Made by a program: the position numbers and the translations under genes
Notes under the pieces: generated by a model
What the model was told of the DNA's origin: nothing
Seen by the model: the letters and a program-made list of their open reading frames with translations, nothing else
Databases searched by the model: none
Part shown: positions 1 to 8,400 of the stretch, piece by piece
How the letters are laid out: each line of letters starts with the position of its first letter
Position numbering within the stretch: the stretch's first letter is position 1
Assembly (NCBI GenBank): GCA_017998495.1
Contig: JAGOCY010000029.1
Location: 1 to 9,671 of the forward strand
Source: Corallincola sp.
GTDB taxonomy: Bacteria; Pseudomonadota; Gammaproteobacteria; Enterobacterales; Neiellaceae
DNA length: 9,671 bases
Reading direction: 5' to 3'

Positions 1-526
1 CCTCGGCATAAAGCACGAAGTCAAAGACCAAGACCGCGCCCACACCGAGCATAAACGGCAGAAAAGGGTGGCGCGCCTGATCCGGCAGCAGCCGAAAGTT
101 CTGCTCCACCAGAAACAGGGTGAGCAGGGTCTGGCCCAGTAACCCGGCAAACACCATGCCGCGCAGCCAGTCAACGCCGCCCAATGGCAAAAACAGCGCC
201 AGCTGGGGCAGCAGCCAGAGCAATGCTGCCGGCACCAGCAGGCGCTCACGCCGCAGCTCACGCCAGCCCCGAGAGCCGCGCAGCAGGGCCAGCAGGGCCA
301 GCTGCAGCAGCAGGTTGCGCCACATCTCGATGCCCAGAATGAGAGCCAGACCACCCTGGCCCGCAGCCAGCATCCAGCCGTTGGCCACCGCCCACACTGC
401 GGCCATAGCCGCAAACAGGCGGATCAGGCGCGCAGGCAAATTGGTCAGCGGCGCGGTACACAACAACGCGGTCAACAGCACAAAGGCCGCCGTTGCCAGC
501 CAGTAACCAATTTCGCCCAGGGTCAT
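1..526 (-). CDS. prsK: PrsK-like sensor histidine kinase, N-terminal membrane region (3' end outside window)
   Basis: The 175 visible codons encode an almost entirely hydrophobic protein with about six predicted membrane helices (roughly residues 6-25, 34-53, 57-82, 96-116, 121-141 and 155-173) joined by short Arg-rich loops. The last part, with a VEQNFR segment followed about 25 residues later by VFDFVLYAE, resembles the membrane domain of PrsK kinases, which read like VEQ-x-YR ... AYDF-x-LYS. PrsK with its regulator PrsR is associated with exosortase/PEP-CTERM and exopolysaccharide loci. The kinase core (HisKA/HATPase) would lie beyond the left edge, so kinase function is inferred. The start is the ATG at 526; upstream GGCGGACGGA is only a weak ribosome site. 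It lies 82 nt after lapD with no obvious terminator between, so co-transcription with lapG-lapD is plausible. The alternative is another multi-pass sensor kinase with a similar membrane module. Confidence 0.66.
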   Translation of the reverse strand, partial: MTLGEIGYWLATAAFVLLTALLCTAPLTNLPARLIRLFAAMAAVWAVANGWMLAAGQGGLALILGIEMWRNLLLQLALLALLRGSRGWRELRRERLLVPAALLWLLPQLALFLPLGGVDWLRGMVFAGLLGQTLLTLFLVEQNFRLLPDQARHPFLPFMLGVGAVLVFDFVLYAE

Positions 527-608
527 CGCGTCCGTCCGCCACCAACCATTGTCAGGAGCCTCAGCCTAACCCGGCCATCCACAGTTGTCGCCACTCGGCA
601 ACCCGTGC

Positions 609-2537
609 TTAGCCAACTTTATCCAGTGCTGCCGGGCGGGCCACACCGTAACCCTGCACCCCATCGATGCCCAGGGCTGCCAGCTGATTGAGCTCCTCCT
701 CGCTTTCCACCTGCTCGGCCAGGACGGCGATGCCCAACCCCTGCCCCATCTGAATCAGTGCCCGGATAAATTGCCACTTCTCCTTTTCATCCGGGATTGC
801 GCGCAGATAGCGGCCATCGATCTTGATGCGCTGGGGCTTGAGATCGCGCAGATAGATAAAAGGTGCAGCAGCCACGCCCACATGCTCAATGGTCAGACCG
901 CTGTGGTGGGCCGCCAGGATCCTGGCCAGCTGCACCACCAAAGGCTTGCTGCGGGCAATAGCCGTTTCCGGCACCTCGAATGCCAGGCGCCGCGCCAGGG
1001 CCGGCTGACGCTGCAAGGTGAGATCCAGCCACTGCAGGAAGCTCTCATCGGCCAATGACGCCGGCATCAGGTTGATGGCCAGCCGGGTACTTTCCGCCAA
1101 GCTCAGCAGCTGCTGCATCGCCAGCTGGATCACCCGTCGATCCAGCTCTGCCGCCAGCCCGAAACGGTGAACTTCCGATAGCAGATCAACCAGGGTCAGG
1201 CCGGCACTGCCATCACCAAAACGCAGCAGTACTTCATGCATCAAGGGTTGATGGCGAGCCGCTGGATGGACAATCGGCTGCGCCTGCAGCGACAACAGAT
1301 CGCCAGCCAGCAGCGCCCGGATCTGGTCGCGGCGGTTGCCACTACTGTCAGTGGCGGCGCGCTGCCCCCCGGCCACCACGATGCGCTCGCCATGGCCGTC
1401 GCCGCGCTGGCGGAGGGCGCTGTCGAGACGCATCATCACCGCGCTGCGCTGCTCTCCAGTGATGTAGTTGGTGCCAACCACGGCCACATCATCAACCCCA
1501 AGCACTGCGGCACAGCGGGCCGCCAGCTGCTCTGCCAGCTGCCCCAGGCGCACACAGTCATCCAGCTCCAGGATGATGGCAAACTCCCCCATATTGGGGC
1601 GGAAAGCGCGGCCGTGCTGGTCGCTGGCCAGGGTAGCCACCAGCTCCGCCACCTGACGAATAGCGGCAACCACAGCCCCGCCGCCACGCTGCTGGCGCCA
1701 GGCTTCCAGCTGCACCAGGTTCACCAGCAGCAGGGCACCGTTGGGGCTCTGATCATCAAGCAGCTCGCGATCCAATGCAGCCTCAAACGCCCGCCGGTTG
1801 CCGAGGCCGGTTTCGGCGTCGTGGTAGGCCTCTTCACGAAAGCGCTCCGCCTGCTGGCTGAGGTTGGCAAAGGTACGCTGCACGGTCTGGGTCATACGGT
1901 TCATCGCGCTGACCACCGCCGCAAATTCAGGCGGACGACGCCCCTCGCCGATCTGCGGAAACTCTCCGCGCCCGATCGCTTCAGCCTGCAATGCCATCTC
2001 CCGCAGGGGGCGCAGTACCCAGGTCAGCATCAGTAACCCCAGTACAAGCGCCATAAAGGCCACCAAGGTGGTGGTTGATACGGTTTCAACTGCTGCCCGC
2101 CACAAATGGGCATAGGCCAGACCGGCGTTGCCGCGCACCTCGATCAGGGCGATGCGCCGCCAGCCGTCGCTGATCTCGCTACTCTGGGTGGCCGGGGTGA
2201 TCGGCAGCAGACGCACAAACCAGTCGGGAGTACGGTCCAGCGCTTCGGTCGTCTGGCGCTCAAACAGCACACTGCCGTCAAGGCGGCTAAGCCGCACCGT
2301 CTGGTAGTAGCCGGAGTCGAAAAAGGCCGCCAGCCGCGTCTCCACTAGCACCAGATCCTCGGCCGCCAGCGGGTCCTGCAGCCACATGCCAACATGGTGG
2401 GCGGCGTCCTGGGCGCTTTGGCCCAATTGGGATTCCAGATAGCTGCGGGTGCTCTCCAGCTGTTGCTGCAGGTGCAGCCCACCACTGATCACCACCACCA
2501 CCACCAGGATCAGAAAGACGCGGAACTTGAAGGTCAT
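609..2537 (-). CDS. lapD: LapD-type inner-membrane c-di-GMP receptor (degenerate GGDEF-EAL)
   Basis: A 642-residue protein. Visible order: TM1 at about 5-22 containing a run of Val, a periplasmic LapD_MoxY_N-like domain at about 23-150, TM2 at about 153-175, a HAMP/signalling helix at about 176-230, a GGDEF domain at about 235-390 and an EAL domain at about 405-642. The GGDEF signature is degenerate (RPNMGEF at 313-319). The EAL signature reads HEVLLRF (434-440), and the usual DD-F-G-x-G metal-binding region is replaced by IEHVGVAAA (550-558), so neither synthase nor hydrolase activity is expected. This fits the LapD family, which binds c-di-GMP in the EAL domain and in response holds periplasmic LapG inactive. 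W126, in a GW loop of the periplasmic domain, resembles the Trp (W125 in P. fluorescens LapD) that contacts LapG. AGGAG lies 5 nt before the ATG. lapG ends 21 nt upstream, indicating an operon. Confidence 0.93.
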   Translation of the reverse strand: MTFKFRVFLILVVVVVISGGLHLQQQLESTRSYLESQLGQSAQDAAHHVGMWLQDPLAAEDLVLVETRLAAFFDSGYYQTVRLSRLDGSVLFERQTTEALDRTPDWFVRLLPITPATQSSEISDGWRRIALIEVRGNAGLAYAHLWRAAVETVSTTTLVAFMALVLGLLMLTWVLRPLREMALQAEAIGRGEFPQIGEGRRPPEFAAVVSAMNRMTQTVQRTFANLSQQAERFREEAYHDAETGLGNRRAFEAALDRELLDDQSPNGALLLVNLVQLEAWRQQRGGGAVVAAIRQVAELVATLASDQHGRAFRPNMGEFAIILELDDCVRLGQLAEQLAARCAAVLGVDDVAVVGTNYITGEQRSAVMMRLDSALRQRGDGHGERIVVAGGQRAATDSSGNRRDQIRALLAGDLLSLQAQPIVHPAARHQPLMHEVLLRFGDGSAGLTLVDLLSEVHRFGLAAELDRRVIQLAMQQLLSLAESTRLAINLMPASLADESFLQWLDLTLQRQPALARRLAFEVPETAIARSKPLVVQLARILAAHHSGLTIEHVGVAAAPFIYLRDLKPQRIKIDGRYLRAIPDEKEKWQFIRALIQMGQGLGIAVLAEQVESEEELNQLAALGIDGVQGYGVARPAALDKVG

Positions 2538-2558
2538 GTTCTCTCCTATACCAAACGC

Positions 2559-3218
2559 CTACTCACCACGTTCAATGCGGGTGAGCAGATCCTGCCACTG
2601 GGGCACGCCACCATCGCCACTATCAATGGATTTGCCAAGCCCACGGGCCTTGGCCTGCCACAAACCGCGACCGTTAAAGCTGTAAACCGGCTGCAGATCA
2701 CGGCGGGCCGAGGCTGGCAGAATTTCTGGCACCAGATTATCAAGCACCAGAGGCTCGGCATCTGCAAGGGGATAGTAAGCCAGCACCATATGTGCCTGGT
2801 TAAGGTTGGCGGTACGCGCCCGCACATACATCAACCGTAACTGCTCATCGCCGATACCGAGACTACGCAGGGCAAAATACTTGGCAATAGCAAAGTCTTC
2901 GCAATCGCCAGCACCTGCAGCCATCAATTCAAAGGGTGTCGCCCAGTAATCAACGCGCCCCCACTGCTCCTGATCGGAACGGAAGCTGTAACTGTTGAAA
3001 TGGGCATTGACCGCCTTCAGCTGGACCAGCGGGCTGCTGTCACCTAGCTGCTGCAATTGGTTATGAAGCGCGCCGAGCCGTTGTCTGGCGGTGGCGCCAT
3101 AGCGCTGCTCGACCTTGACCAGCAGCTCGCTGGTGATGGTCAGATCGGCAACCACTGTGGCCGCTACCAGGGTAAGCAGTACCAGAGCGGTCAGCAGGGT
3201 GGAGCGACATGAATGCAT
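2559..3218 (-). CDS. lapG: LapG periplasmic cysteine protease (transglutaminase-like) cleaving a surface adhesin
   Basis: A 219-residue protein starting with an N-terminal signal-like hydrophobic helix (about 7-24, probable cut after VVA). It has the LapG/DUF920 catalytic pattern: C106 in GDCEDFA, H143 in QAHMVLAYY and D160 in LVLDN. The acidic residues flanking the Cys (D105, E107, D108) match the region that binds Ca2+ in characterised LapG proteins. The preceding stretch with SYSFR and WATPFELMAAG is typical of the family. Family role: LapG removes the N-terminal retention module of a LapA-type RTX adhesin, releasing it from the outer membrane and dispersing biofilm. At high c-di-GMP, LapD binds LapG and blocks this. 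The target adhesin is not in this window. The ATG at 3218 has only a poor ribosome site; GAGG lies 19 nt upstream. It sits 56 nt after the longer lipoprotein gene and 21 nt before lapD. Confidence 0.93.
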   Translation of the reverse strand: MHSCRSTLLTALVLLTLVAATVVADLTITSELLVKVEQRYGATARQRLGALHNQLQQLGDSSPLVQLKAVNAHFNSYSFRSDQEQWGRVDYWATPFELMAAGAGDCEDFAIAKYFALRSLGIGDEQLRLMYVRARTANLNQAHMVLAYYPLADAEPLVLDNLVPEILPASARRDLQPVYSFNGRGLWQAKARGLGKSIDSGDGGVPQWQDLLTRIERGE

Positions 3219-3274
3219 GAATGGCCAGCGGCTAAGACCTCGGCTGCAGTGTAGCCAAGGTCAGCGCCACTGGC

Positions 3275-4270
3275 TTAGCGCAGGTCACGGATCACGGGAG
3301 CCGAGGGATCGCTGCGCAAACCATCCTGATCGACAGTCACCAGAGCAAAGCGATACACCCCTTTAGGCGCCTGGGACAGGTTGTAGTACTGGGTACTCGG
3401 CGCCAGGGTCGCCCATTTTTGCAGCTGCTGATTGGCCGGCCCGCCCCATAGCTCTATCGCCTTGACCTCCTGACGGCTCAGCTGCGAACCGTCCACGCGC
3501 TGGGACGGCAGTTCCCAGCGCAACTCGCGAGGACTGACCTGATTCTGCAGCGCATCGGTCGTAGCCAGCTCAGTACCGTCACCAAACAAGCCATCCAAAT
3601 CGCCCGGCGTTGCCGCTGGTGGGGTTTCGCTAACCAGCTCACCCTCGGTCACCGGCTCATCGATAACAGAGGGTTCATCAATGGGTTCCAATGGCGTCTC
3701 AGCAATGAGCTCAGGGTCACTAACCGGATCGCCGTCGATAGCGGGTGATTGCTCAACGTCGATCACCACCTCTTCAATCGGCTCGCCGCCCGTGACGTCA
3801 TCGCCGAACAGCTCATCGAGGTTATCGCTGTCGCTCCCCACACCGGCCACAGGCGCCTCGGGTGTCGATCCACTATCACCACCAACGACTGGCGGCAGCG
3901 TCTCGCTGTCAGGTCCAGCATTATCCACCACTGGCTCAGGGGCAGGCGGAGCGGTACCGGCGTCAGGCATGGATGGCCCGGCGATCGGCGGGGACGGCTC
4001 GGTGTCAACGGCGGGCTCGCCAGCTGGCGGCGATGCGCCACCATCGTTGGCGCCGGTGTCGGTCGCGCTGTCAGTGGCAGGGGGCAAGGGTGACGGCTCG
4101 CTGGGCTGCGCTGGCGTATCAGGTATCACCGGCTCGGCGGGCTGTGCGCCAGGTGCGGCGCTATCGCCACCGCCGCCGCCACAGGCAGTGAGCGTCAGCG
4201 ACAACAGGAGCGCGGCCAAGAGGCCGCGCCGCGCGGTAGCGAGCGGTAATGTCGTCATCTCCATCGACAT
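3275..4270 (-). CDS. acidic outer-membrane lipoprotein with C-terminal fibronectin-III-like domain
   Basis: A 331-residue protein. A lipoprotein signal ends in a clear lipobox (LTLTAC, Cys30) followed by five Gly. Gly at +2 predicts outer-membrane sorting. Residues about 31-240 form a long low-complexity Pro/Glu/Asp/Ser/Thr linker, strongly acidic and probably extended. It contains two copies of the short motif LD-[EG]-LFGD, at about 151-157 and 225-231. The last 83 residues (from LRWELP) form a beta-rich domain resembling WxxPxxRxDGSxL fibronectin-III-like modules and clearly related to the C-terminus of the next lipoprotein upstream. The ATG at 4270 was chosen because GGAG (4280-4283) lies 9 nt upstream; ATGs at 4264 and 4258 also remain possible. 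It is in the same orientation as lapG, with a 56-nt gap. Function unknown. Its shared location suggests a role in envelope adhesion or adhesin retention, which is inference only. Confidence 0.85.
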   Translation of the reverse strand: MSMEMTTLPLATARRGLLAALLLSLTLTACGGGGGDSAAPGAQPAEPVIPDTPAQPSEPSPLPPATDSATDTGANDGGASPPAGEPAVDTEPSPPIAGPSMPDAGTAPPAPEPVVDNAGPDSETLPPVVGGDSGSTPEAPVAGVGSDSDNLDELFGDDVTGGEPIEEVVIDVEQSPAIDGDPVSDPELIAETPLEPIDEPSVIDEPVTEGELVSETPPAATPGDLDGLFGDGTELATTDALQNQVSPRELRWELPSQRVDGSQLSRQEVKAIELWGGPANQQLQKWATLAPSTQYYNLSQAPKGVYRFALVTVDQDGLRSDPSAPVIRDLR

Positions 4271-4415
4271 CCGTGTGCACTCCAAAAGAAAAAAGTTGGA
4301 AGCTGCAACGCCGACCCGCTCATACCGCGGCAGATCTGGCGGATGGAGAGGCTAAACGAGTTAACCGCCCGACAGCAACCTTAAACTGCGATTCGGGTTG
4401 ACCTTGCGCAACAGA

Positions 4416-4814
4416 TCACGGCACCACCAGCTCACGCGCCGCTGAGGGTTCGCTGCGCATCCAGTGCATATCAACCGCCACTAGGTGAAAGCGATAACGG
4501 CCTGCCGTTAACTCGTCCGGAACATAGTGAGTGGCATCACCCGCAATTTGGGTGAGCAGTTGTGGCTCGCCCTCTCCCACCCGTTGATACCAGATCTCAA
4601 TTTCGGCAATCTCCGCTGCATCCAGAGGGCTACCATCCATGCGCGTTTGCGGCAGCTGCCATTTTAGGGCTGGCACCGCCGCTGGCGGTGGCTCAACGCT
4701 GCCGGCGCCCCCGCCACCACCGCCGCAGGCGGTCAACAGCCACAGGACCAACAGCCACAACAGCCCATACCGACTACTGCGGCCAACAACATCTGGCTTG
4801 TCAGCACGGATCAT
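4416..4814 (-). CDS. small lipoprotein, paralogous to the C-terminal domain of the neighbouring lipoprotein
   Basis: A 132-residue protein with a lipoprotein signal (GLLWLLVLWLLTAC, lipidated Cys30) followed by six Gly and a short Pro/Ala linker. One beta-rich domain of about 83 residues begins at LKWQLP. It aligns over its length with the C-terminus of the longer lipoprotein downstream: both share L-x-W-x-LP, R-x-DGS-x-L, IE-x-W, G-x-YRF-x-LV-x-VD and RS-x-PSA. This looks like a duplication with later insertion of the acidic linker in one copy. The start at 4814 is preferred because GGAG (4821-4824) is 6 nt upstream. The ATG at 4826 would be only 2 nt after the preceding stop and has no ribosome site. 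Gly at +2 predicts outer-membrane sorting. No function is recognised. Confidence 0.82.
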   Translation of the reverse strand: MIRADKPDVVGRSSRYGLLWLLVLWLLTACGGGGGGAGSVEPPPAAVPALKWQLPQTRMDGSPLDAAEIAEIEIWYQRVGEGEPQLLTQIAGDATHYVPDELTAGRYRFHLVAVDMHWMRSEPSAARELVVP

Positions 4815-4820
4815 GAGGTA

Positions 4821-4824
4821 CTCC
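4821..4824 (-). promoter_or_regulatory. ribosome binding site deciding the small lipoprotein start
   Basis: GGAG lies 6 nt before the ATG at 4814, which makes that start more likely than the ATG at 4826 whose own codon overlaps the GGAG. Confidence 0.6.
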
Positions 4825-4828
4825 ATCG

Positions 4829-5251
4829 TCAGCGAGCCGAAGCAGGCACGAGGGCGGCCAGCTCAGCAGCCAGCTGTTGCGCACGCTGACGCAGCAGTTC
4901 CAGATCGGTTTCCAATTGATTGCGCAGGCAGCGCTGACCACAGGCCTGCGCTATCCCGGTCAGGGTGGTGGTGCGATAGCTTTGCCACTGGGCATCCAGC
5001 CGCAGATGCCAGCGCTGCTGGTCATGCAGCCGCTGCTTGAGGAGGGCATCGTCGACGTCTTCGCTCAGCTCCTCAACCAGCTCTTCCCAGTCATCACGTG
5101 CCTCATCAAGGCAATCCAACCGCTTACGGTCACTGTCAGAGCGGTCCAGGCAGACCGTCAGAGTGCGATCGATCACCTGCGCCTCTTCCGGTAGCGCCCA
5201 TACTGAGGCTGAAAAGGACAACAACAGCAGGCTGATGCAGACTGGTCTCAT
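4829..5251 (-). CDS. small secreted Cys-containing protein, LprI/DUF1311-like
   Basis: A 140-residue protein beginning with a signal peptide (MRPVCISLLLLSFSASVWA, probable cut after VWA). The mature part is charged and mainly helical, with four Cys arranged as two pairs: one pair in TVCLDRSDSDRKRLDCLD, the other in QACGQRC. The segment with QWQSYR, a Cys pair and a Leu/Arg/Gln-rich C-terminal helix recalls LprI-type (DUF1311) periplasmic proteins, but the match is loose. Translation could be extended in frame to 5350, but the added residues precede the signal peptide and look non-coding, so the ATG at 5251 was chosen despite a weak ribosome site (AAG just upstream). It is first in the minus-strand gene run and ends 14 nt before the preferred start of the small lipoprotein, suggesting co-translation or at least one transcript. 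Function unknown; some LprI-family proteins inhibit lysozyme. Confidence 0.66.
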   Translation of the reverse strand: MRPVCISLLLLSFSASVWALPEEAQVIDRTLTVCLDRSDSDRKRLDCLDEARDDWEELVEELSEDVDDALLKQRLHDQQRWHLRLDAQWQSYRTTTLTGIAQACGQRCLRNQLETDLELLRQRAQQLAAELAALVPASAR

Positions 5252-5451
5252 TCTTGCTGGTCCATCGACGTTGCCAACGGGTTGACATGGTGACACAGGG
5301 ATGAGCAGCGGATCATCAAAGCTGCGTGCGTAAAGTGCGATGTACTTCAAGATTGCAGCGCCGGTCCACGCCTTTCCTGCGCTCGGCAGTCACCTTCTAG
5401 TAAAATCAAACAGAAACGTAGACCATCCGGGGTTTGCGAAGGAGCCCTGTT
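5252..5451. other. divergent intergenic region between the lipoprotein/lapGD run and the GH31 gene
   Basis: About 200 nt without a gene; it must hold the promoter of the GH31 gene and probably that of the minus-strand run. On the plus strand TAAAAT at 5401-5406 could be a -10 element, but no good -35 lies 16-18 nt upstream. A perfect TTGACA occurs at 5282-5287 without a matching -10. No CRP-like TGTGA-N6-TCACA palindrome was seen. The functional promoters are therefore not assigned. Confidence 0.4.
5440..5444 (+). promoter_or_regulatory. Shine-Dalgarno site selecting a GTG start for the GH31 gene
   Basis: AGGAG, within GAAGGAG, lies 7 nt before the GTG at 5452. The in-frame TTG at 5434 overlaps this region and has no site of its own. 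Starting at GTG also puts a clean signal peptide at the N-terminus. Confidence 0.8.
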
Positions 5452-8400
5452 GTGAAGCTTAACAACCTGCCGGTTTTCTTGGTGCTGGCTGCAGCCAGCC
5501 TCGGCGCCCATGCCGCCTCTACTTATCGCATTACCAGCGGCAATCAAGTGTTGGCCATTCAGCTGTTGCAGGATGATCTGGTCCATATCGAATGGTCAGC
5601 CAACAATGCCCCCCAGCAACCGCTGATCCCCAGCACACCGATGGTGGCGCGTACCGATTACGCCGGCATCACCACGCCGACTGGCGGCAACGTTCTCAAG
5701 ACCAAAACCCTTAATCTGCAGGTCGACGGTAGCAATCTGTGTATTGATGTGACCGACATCCGCCAACAGCCGGCCTATCGGCTGACCCGCCTGTGCCCGG
5801 CCGATCTTACTAACAAAGAGATGACACTCAGCTTCAGCCGCGAGTCATTCCACCATGTCTATGGCCTTGGCCAGCAGCACCCGGAACCCGGCACCATCGA
5901 TGGCGACTGGAGCGGCAAGAGCCGCAAGCCCGGCAGCAGCTTTGGTAACGCGCTGGTCGCTCAGGGGGGCGGCGCTGTCGCCAATACCCAGATCCCGATC
6001 GCTTACATGCTGGGCCAGGGCAAACAGAACTATGCCCTGTTTGTCGACAGCCCCTACGCCCAGAGCTGGGATCTGAGCCGCGACCCCTACACGGTCAAAT
6101 CAGCCGGCGAAGCGCTGCGGGTCTACCTGATTGGCGGCGAGGATCTCCCCAGTCTGCGTAGCACCTATCTGGATTTAACCGGTCGTCCCCCGGTGCCGCC
6201 CAAGAAAGCCTTCGGCATGTGGCTGTCGGAATATGGTTTCGATAACTGGCAGGAGTTGGAGGACAAGCTCAACAGCCTGCGCCGCAACAAATTCCCGGTC
6301 GACGGCGCCTTTCTTGACCTGCAATGGTTTGGCGGCGTCACCGCCAATTCCGACAACACCAAGATGGGCTCGATGCGTTGGGACAACGGCAACTTCGCCA
6401 ACGCCGAAACCAAGCTCAAGCAGCTGCGCGACAAAAGCGGCATCGCCATTGGCCTGATCGAGCAACCTTACATTGGCCGCCGCCTGCCGGAATATCTGAC
6501 CCTGAGCACCAAAGGTTATTTGGTCCGCCAGTGCCCTTACCCCTGCGATCCTGTCTATCTGCAGGACAATCCCTGGTGGGGCAAGGGCAGCATGCTCGAT
6601 TTTTCCAACCGCGAAGGCGCCGACTTCTGGCACGACTGGCGACGTGAATCGCTGGTCAAAGCCGGCGTCAATTATCACTGGACCGATCTGGGTGAACCGG
6701 CCATGTACGACACCAACGGCTGGTATGCCGGTGTTGCCGTGGGCCGTGGCAGTGCCAACACCCACGCTGCCGTCCACAACCTGTACAACCTGTTGTGGTC
6801 GCGCAGCATCGCCGAAGGCTACAAGCGCAACGGCCACAAAAACCGGCCGTTCCAGCTCAGCCGCTCTGGTAGTGCGGGTTCCCAGCGCTATGGGGTGGCG
6901 ATGTGGTCAGGCGAGATTGGCAGTGATCTGACTAACCTCGCCGCCCATCTCAACGCCCAGATGCACATGAGCCTGTCAGGTATTGACTATTTTGGCTCTG
7001 ACGTTGGCGGTTTCCGCCGTGAAGCCCTCAAAGGCGATCTCAATGACACTTACACCCAGTGGTTTGCCGCCAGCGCCATGCTCGATGTGCCGCTGCGCCC
7101 GCACGTCGAGAACCTGAGCAACAGCAACCAGTCAGCGCCAGACAAGGTCGGCAACCTGGCCAGCAACCTGGCCAACCTGCGCCTGCGCTATGAACTGGCC
7201 CCCTATTATTACTCCCTGGCCCACACGGCCTGGCGCACGGGTGAGGCGGTGGTGTCACCACTGGTCTATCACTTCCAGAGCGACCCGGGTACCCGTGCCT
7301 TGGGCAGCCAGAAGATGATCGGCAAGGACCTGCTGGTCGCGGTCGTGGCCAAGGCCAATGCCCGCGACACCATGGTCTATCTGCCGGAAGGGGAATGGTA
7401 TGACTACCACAGCGACAAACGCTACAAGAGCGCGGGCGAATGGGTTGGTCCTATCCCTCTCTATCACGACGGCATCTATCGTCTGCCGCTGTTTGCCCGC
7501 CAGGGAGCGATGATCCCGGGCCAATATGTCGACGACCAGACCCTGACTGTCGATGGCCAGAAGGCCAACGGCACCCTGGAGTCCAATCTGCTGCTGCGCA
7601 TCTACCCGCAAGATGGCAAGCACAAAATGACCATGATCGAGGATGACGGCGAAACCACCGATTACCAGAAAAAAGAATCGATGGAGACCGATATCGACGT
7701 GAAGCAAAAAGATGGGCGTACCGAGCTGGTGATCCACAACCCGCGTGGCCGCTACAACCGCATGCCGGTCAGCCGAGTCAATCGCGTGGTGTTGGTCACC
7801 CAGGCACCGATCAACAACGTCACCCTCAACGGCAAGCCACTGCCGGAGATGAGCAGCGAGTCCGCTCTCAATAACAGCGAATCAGGCTGGTACAAGACCC
7901 CGACGCGGGTGCTGGTAAAAACGCCGGCCATCCGCCTGAGCGACGTCAAAGAGATCGACTTTATCCCCGCTTCAGCCAGCCGGGCCTCGGCGCCGGCAAG
8001 CAGCAGCGGGGCCAAAGCCAGTGCCGCTGTCGCCCCCGTGGTCGCTGGCGGCACCGTGATCGCCGCGCTGGGCCAATATGCCAGTATCAGCAGCGACGCC
8101 GGCAGCCAGCCGCTGATCTATGCCGATGGCGCCTACCACGCCACGCTGCAGCTGAAAGCGGGCAAGCACCAGTTACGCATCACCCCGGATGACCCGACCA
8201 AGCAGGCGTTTGGCTACAAAGATCTGGTGATCAGCGCTGGCGTTCCCCATTTCCCGGCCGCTGATGGCAGCATTGGCGTAGAGATCAGCAGCGCCGCCAA
8301 TTATCAGCTGTCGCTCATCTCGCAAGGCAGCAACAAACCGTTGCTAACGCTGGCCCCGGCCACCTTCACCCCTGGCCCCACCATCTACCTGCGCAGCAGC

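Noticed and set aside
258..545. 95-codon minus-strand frame overlapping the PrsK-like gene
   Set aside because: The other minus-strand frame encodes the continuous membrane protein that runs off the window edge; this one has irregular composition and a TTG start.
1236..2036. 266-codon plus-strand frame opposite lapD
   Set aside because: Shadow of a well-conserved GGDEF-EAL gene in GC-rich DNA; no recognisable motifs.
2491..2505. Five tandem ACC triplets in lapD, a possible slippage site
   Set aside because: The repeat is in frame and encodes the Val run of TM1; slippage would only change helix length by one residue, so phase variation is unlikely.
4325..4342. Imperfect palindrome around CAGATCTG between the two lipoprotein genes
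   Set aside because: Flanking bases do not pair well, it lacks a T-tract and has no promoter context, so neither terminator nor operator is supported.
3681..4355. 224-codon plus-strand Ser/Gly/Pro-rich frame antisense to the acidic lipoprotein
   Set aside because: It is the reverse complement of the Pro/Glu/Asp-rich linker, with no ribosome site; the opposite strand has a clear lipoprotein.
5282..5287. Perfect TTGACA -35 hexamer in the divergent intergenic region
   Set aside because: No -10-like hexamer occurs 16-18 nt downstream, and it is about 165 nt from the GH31 start.
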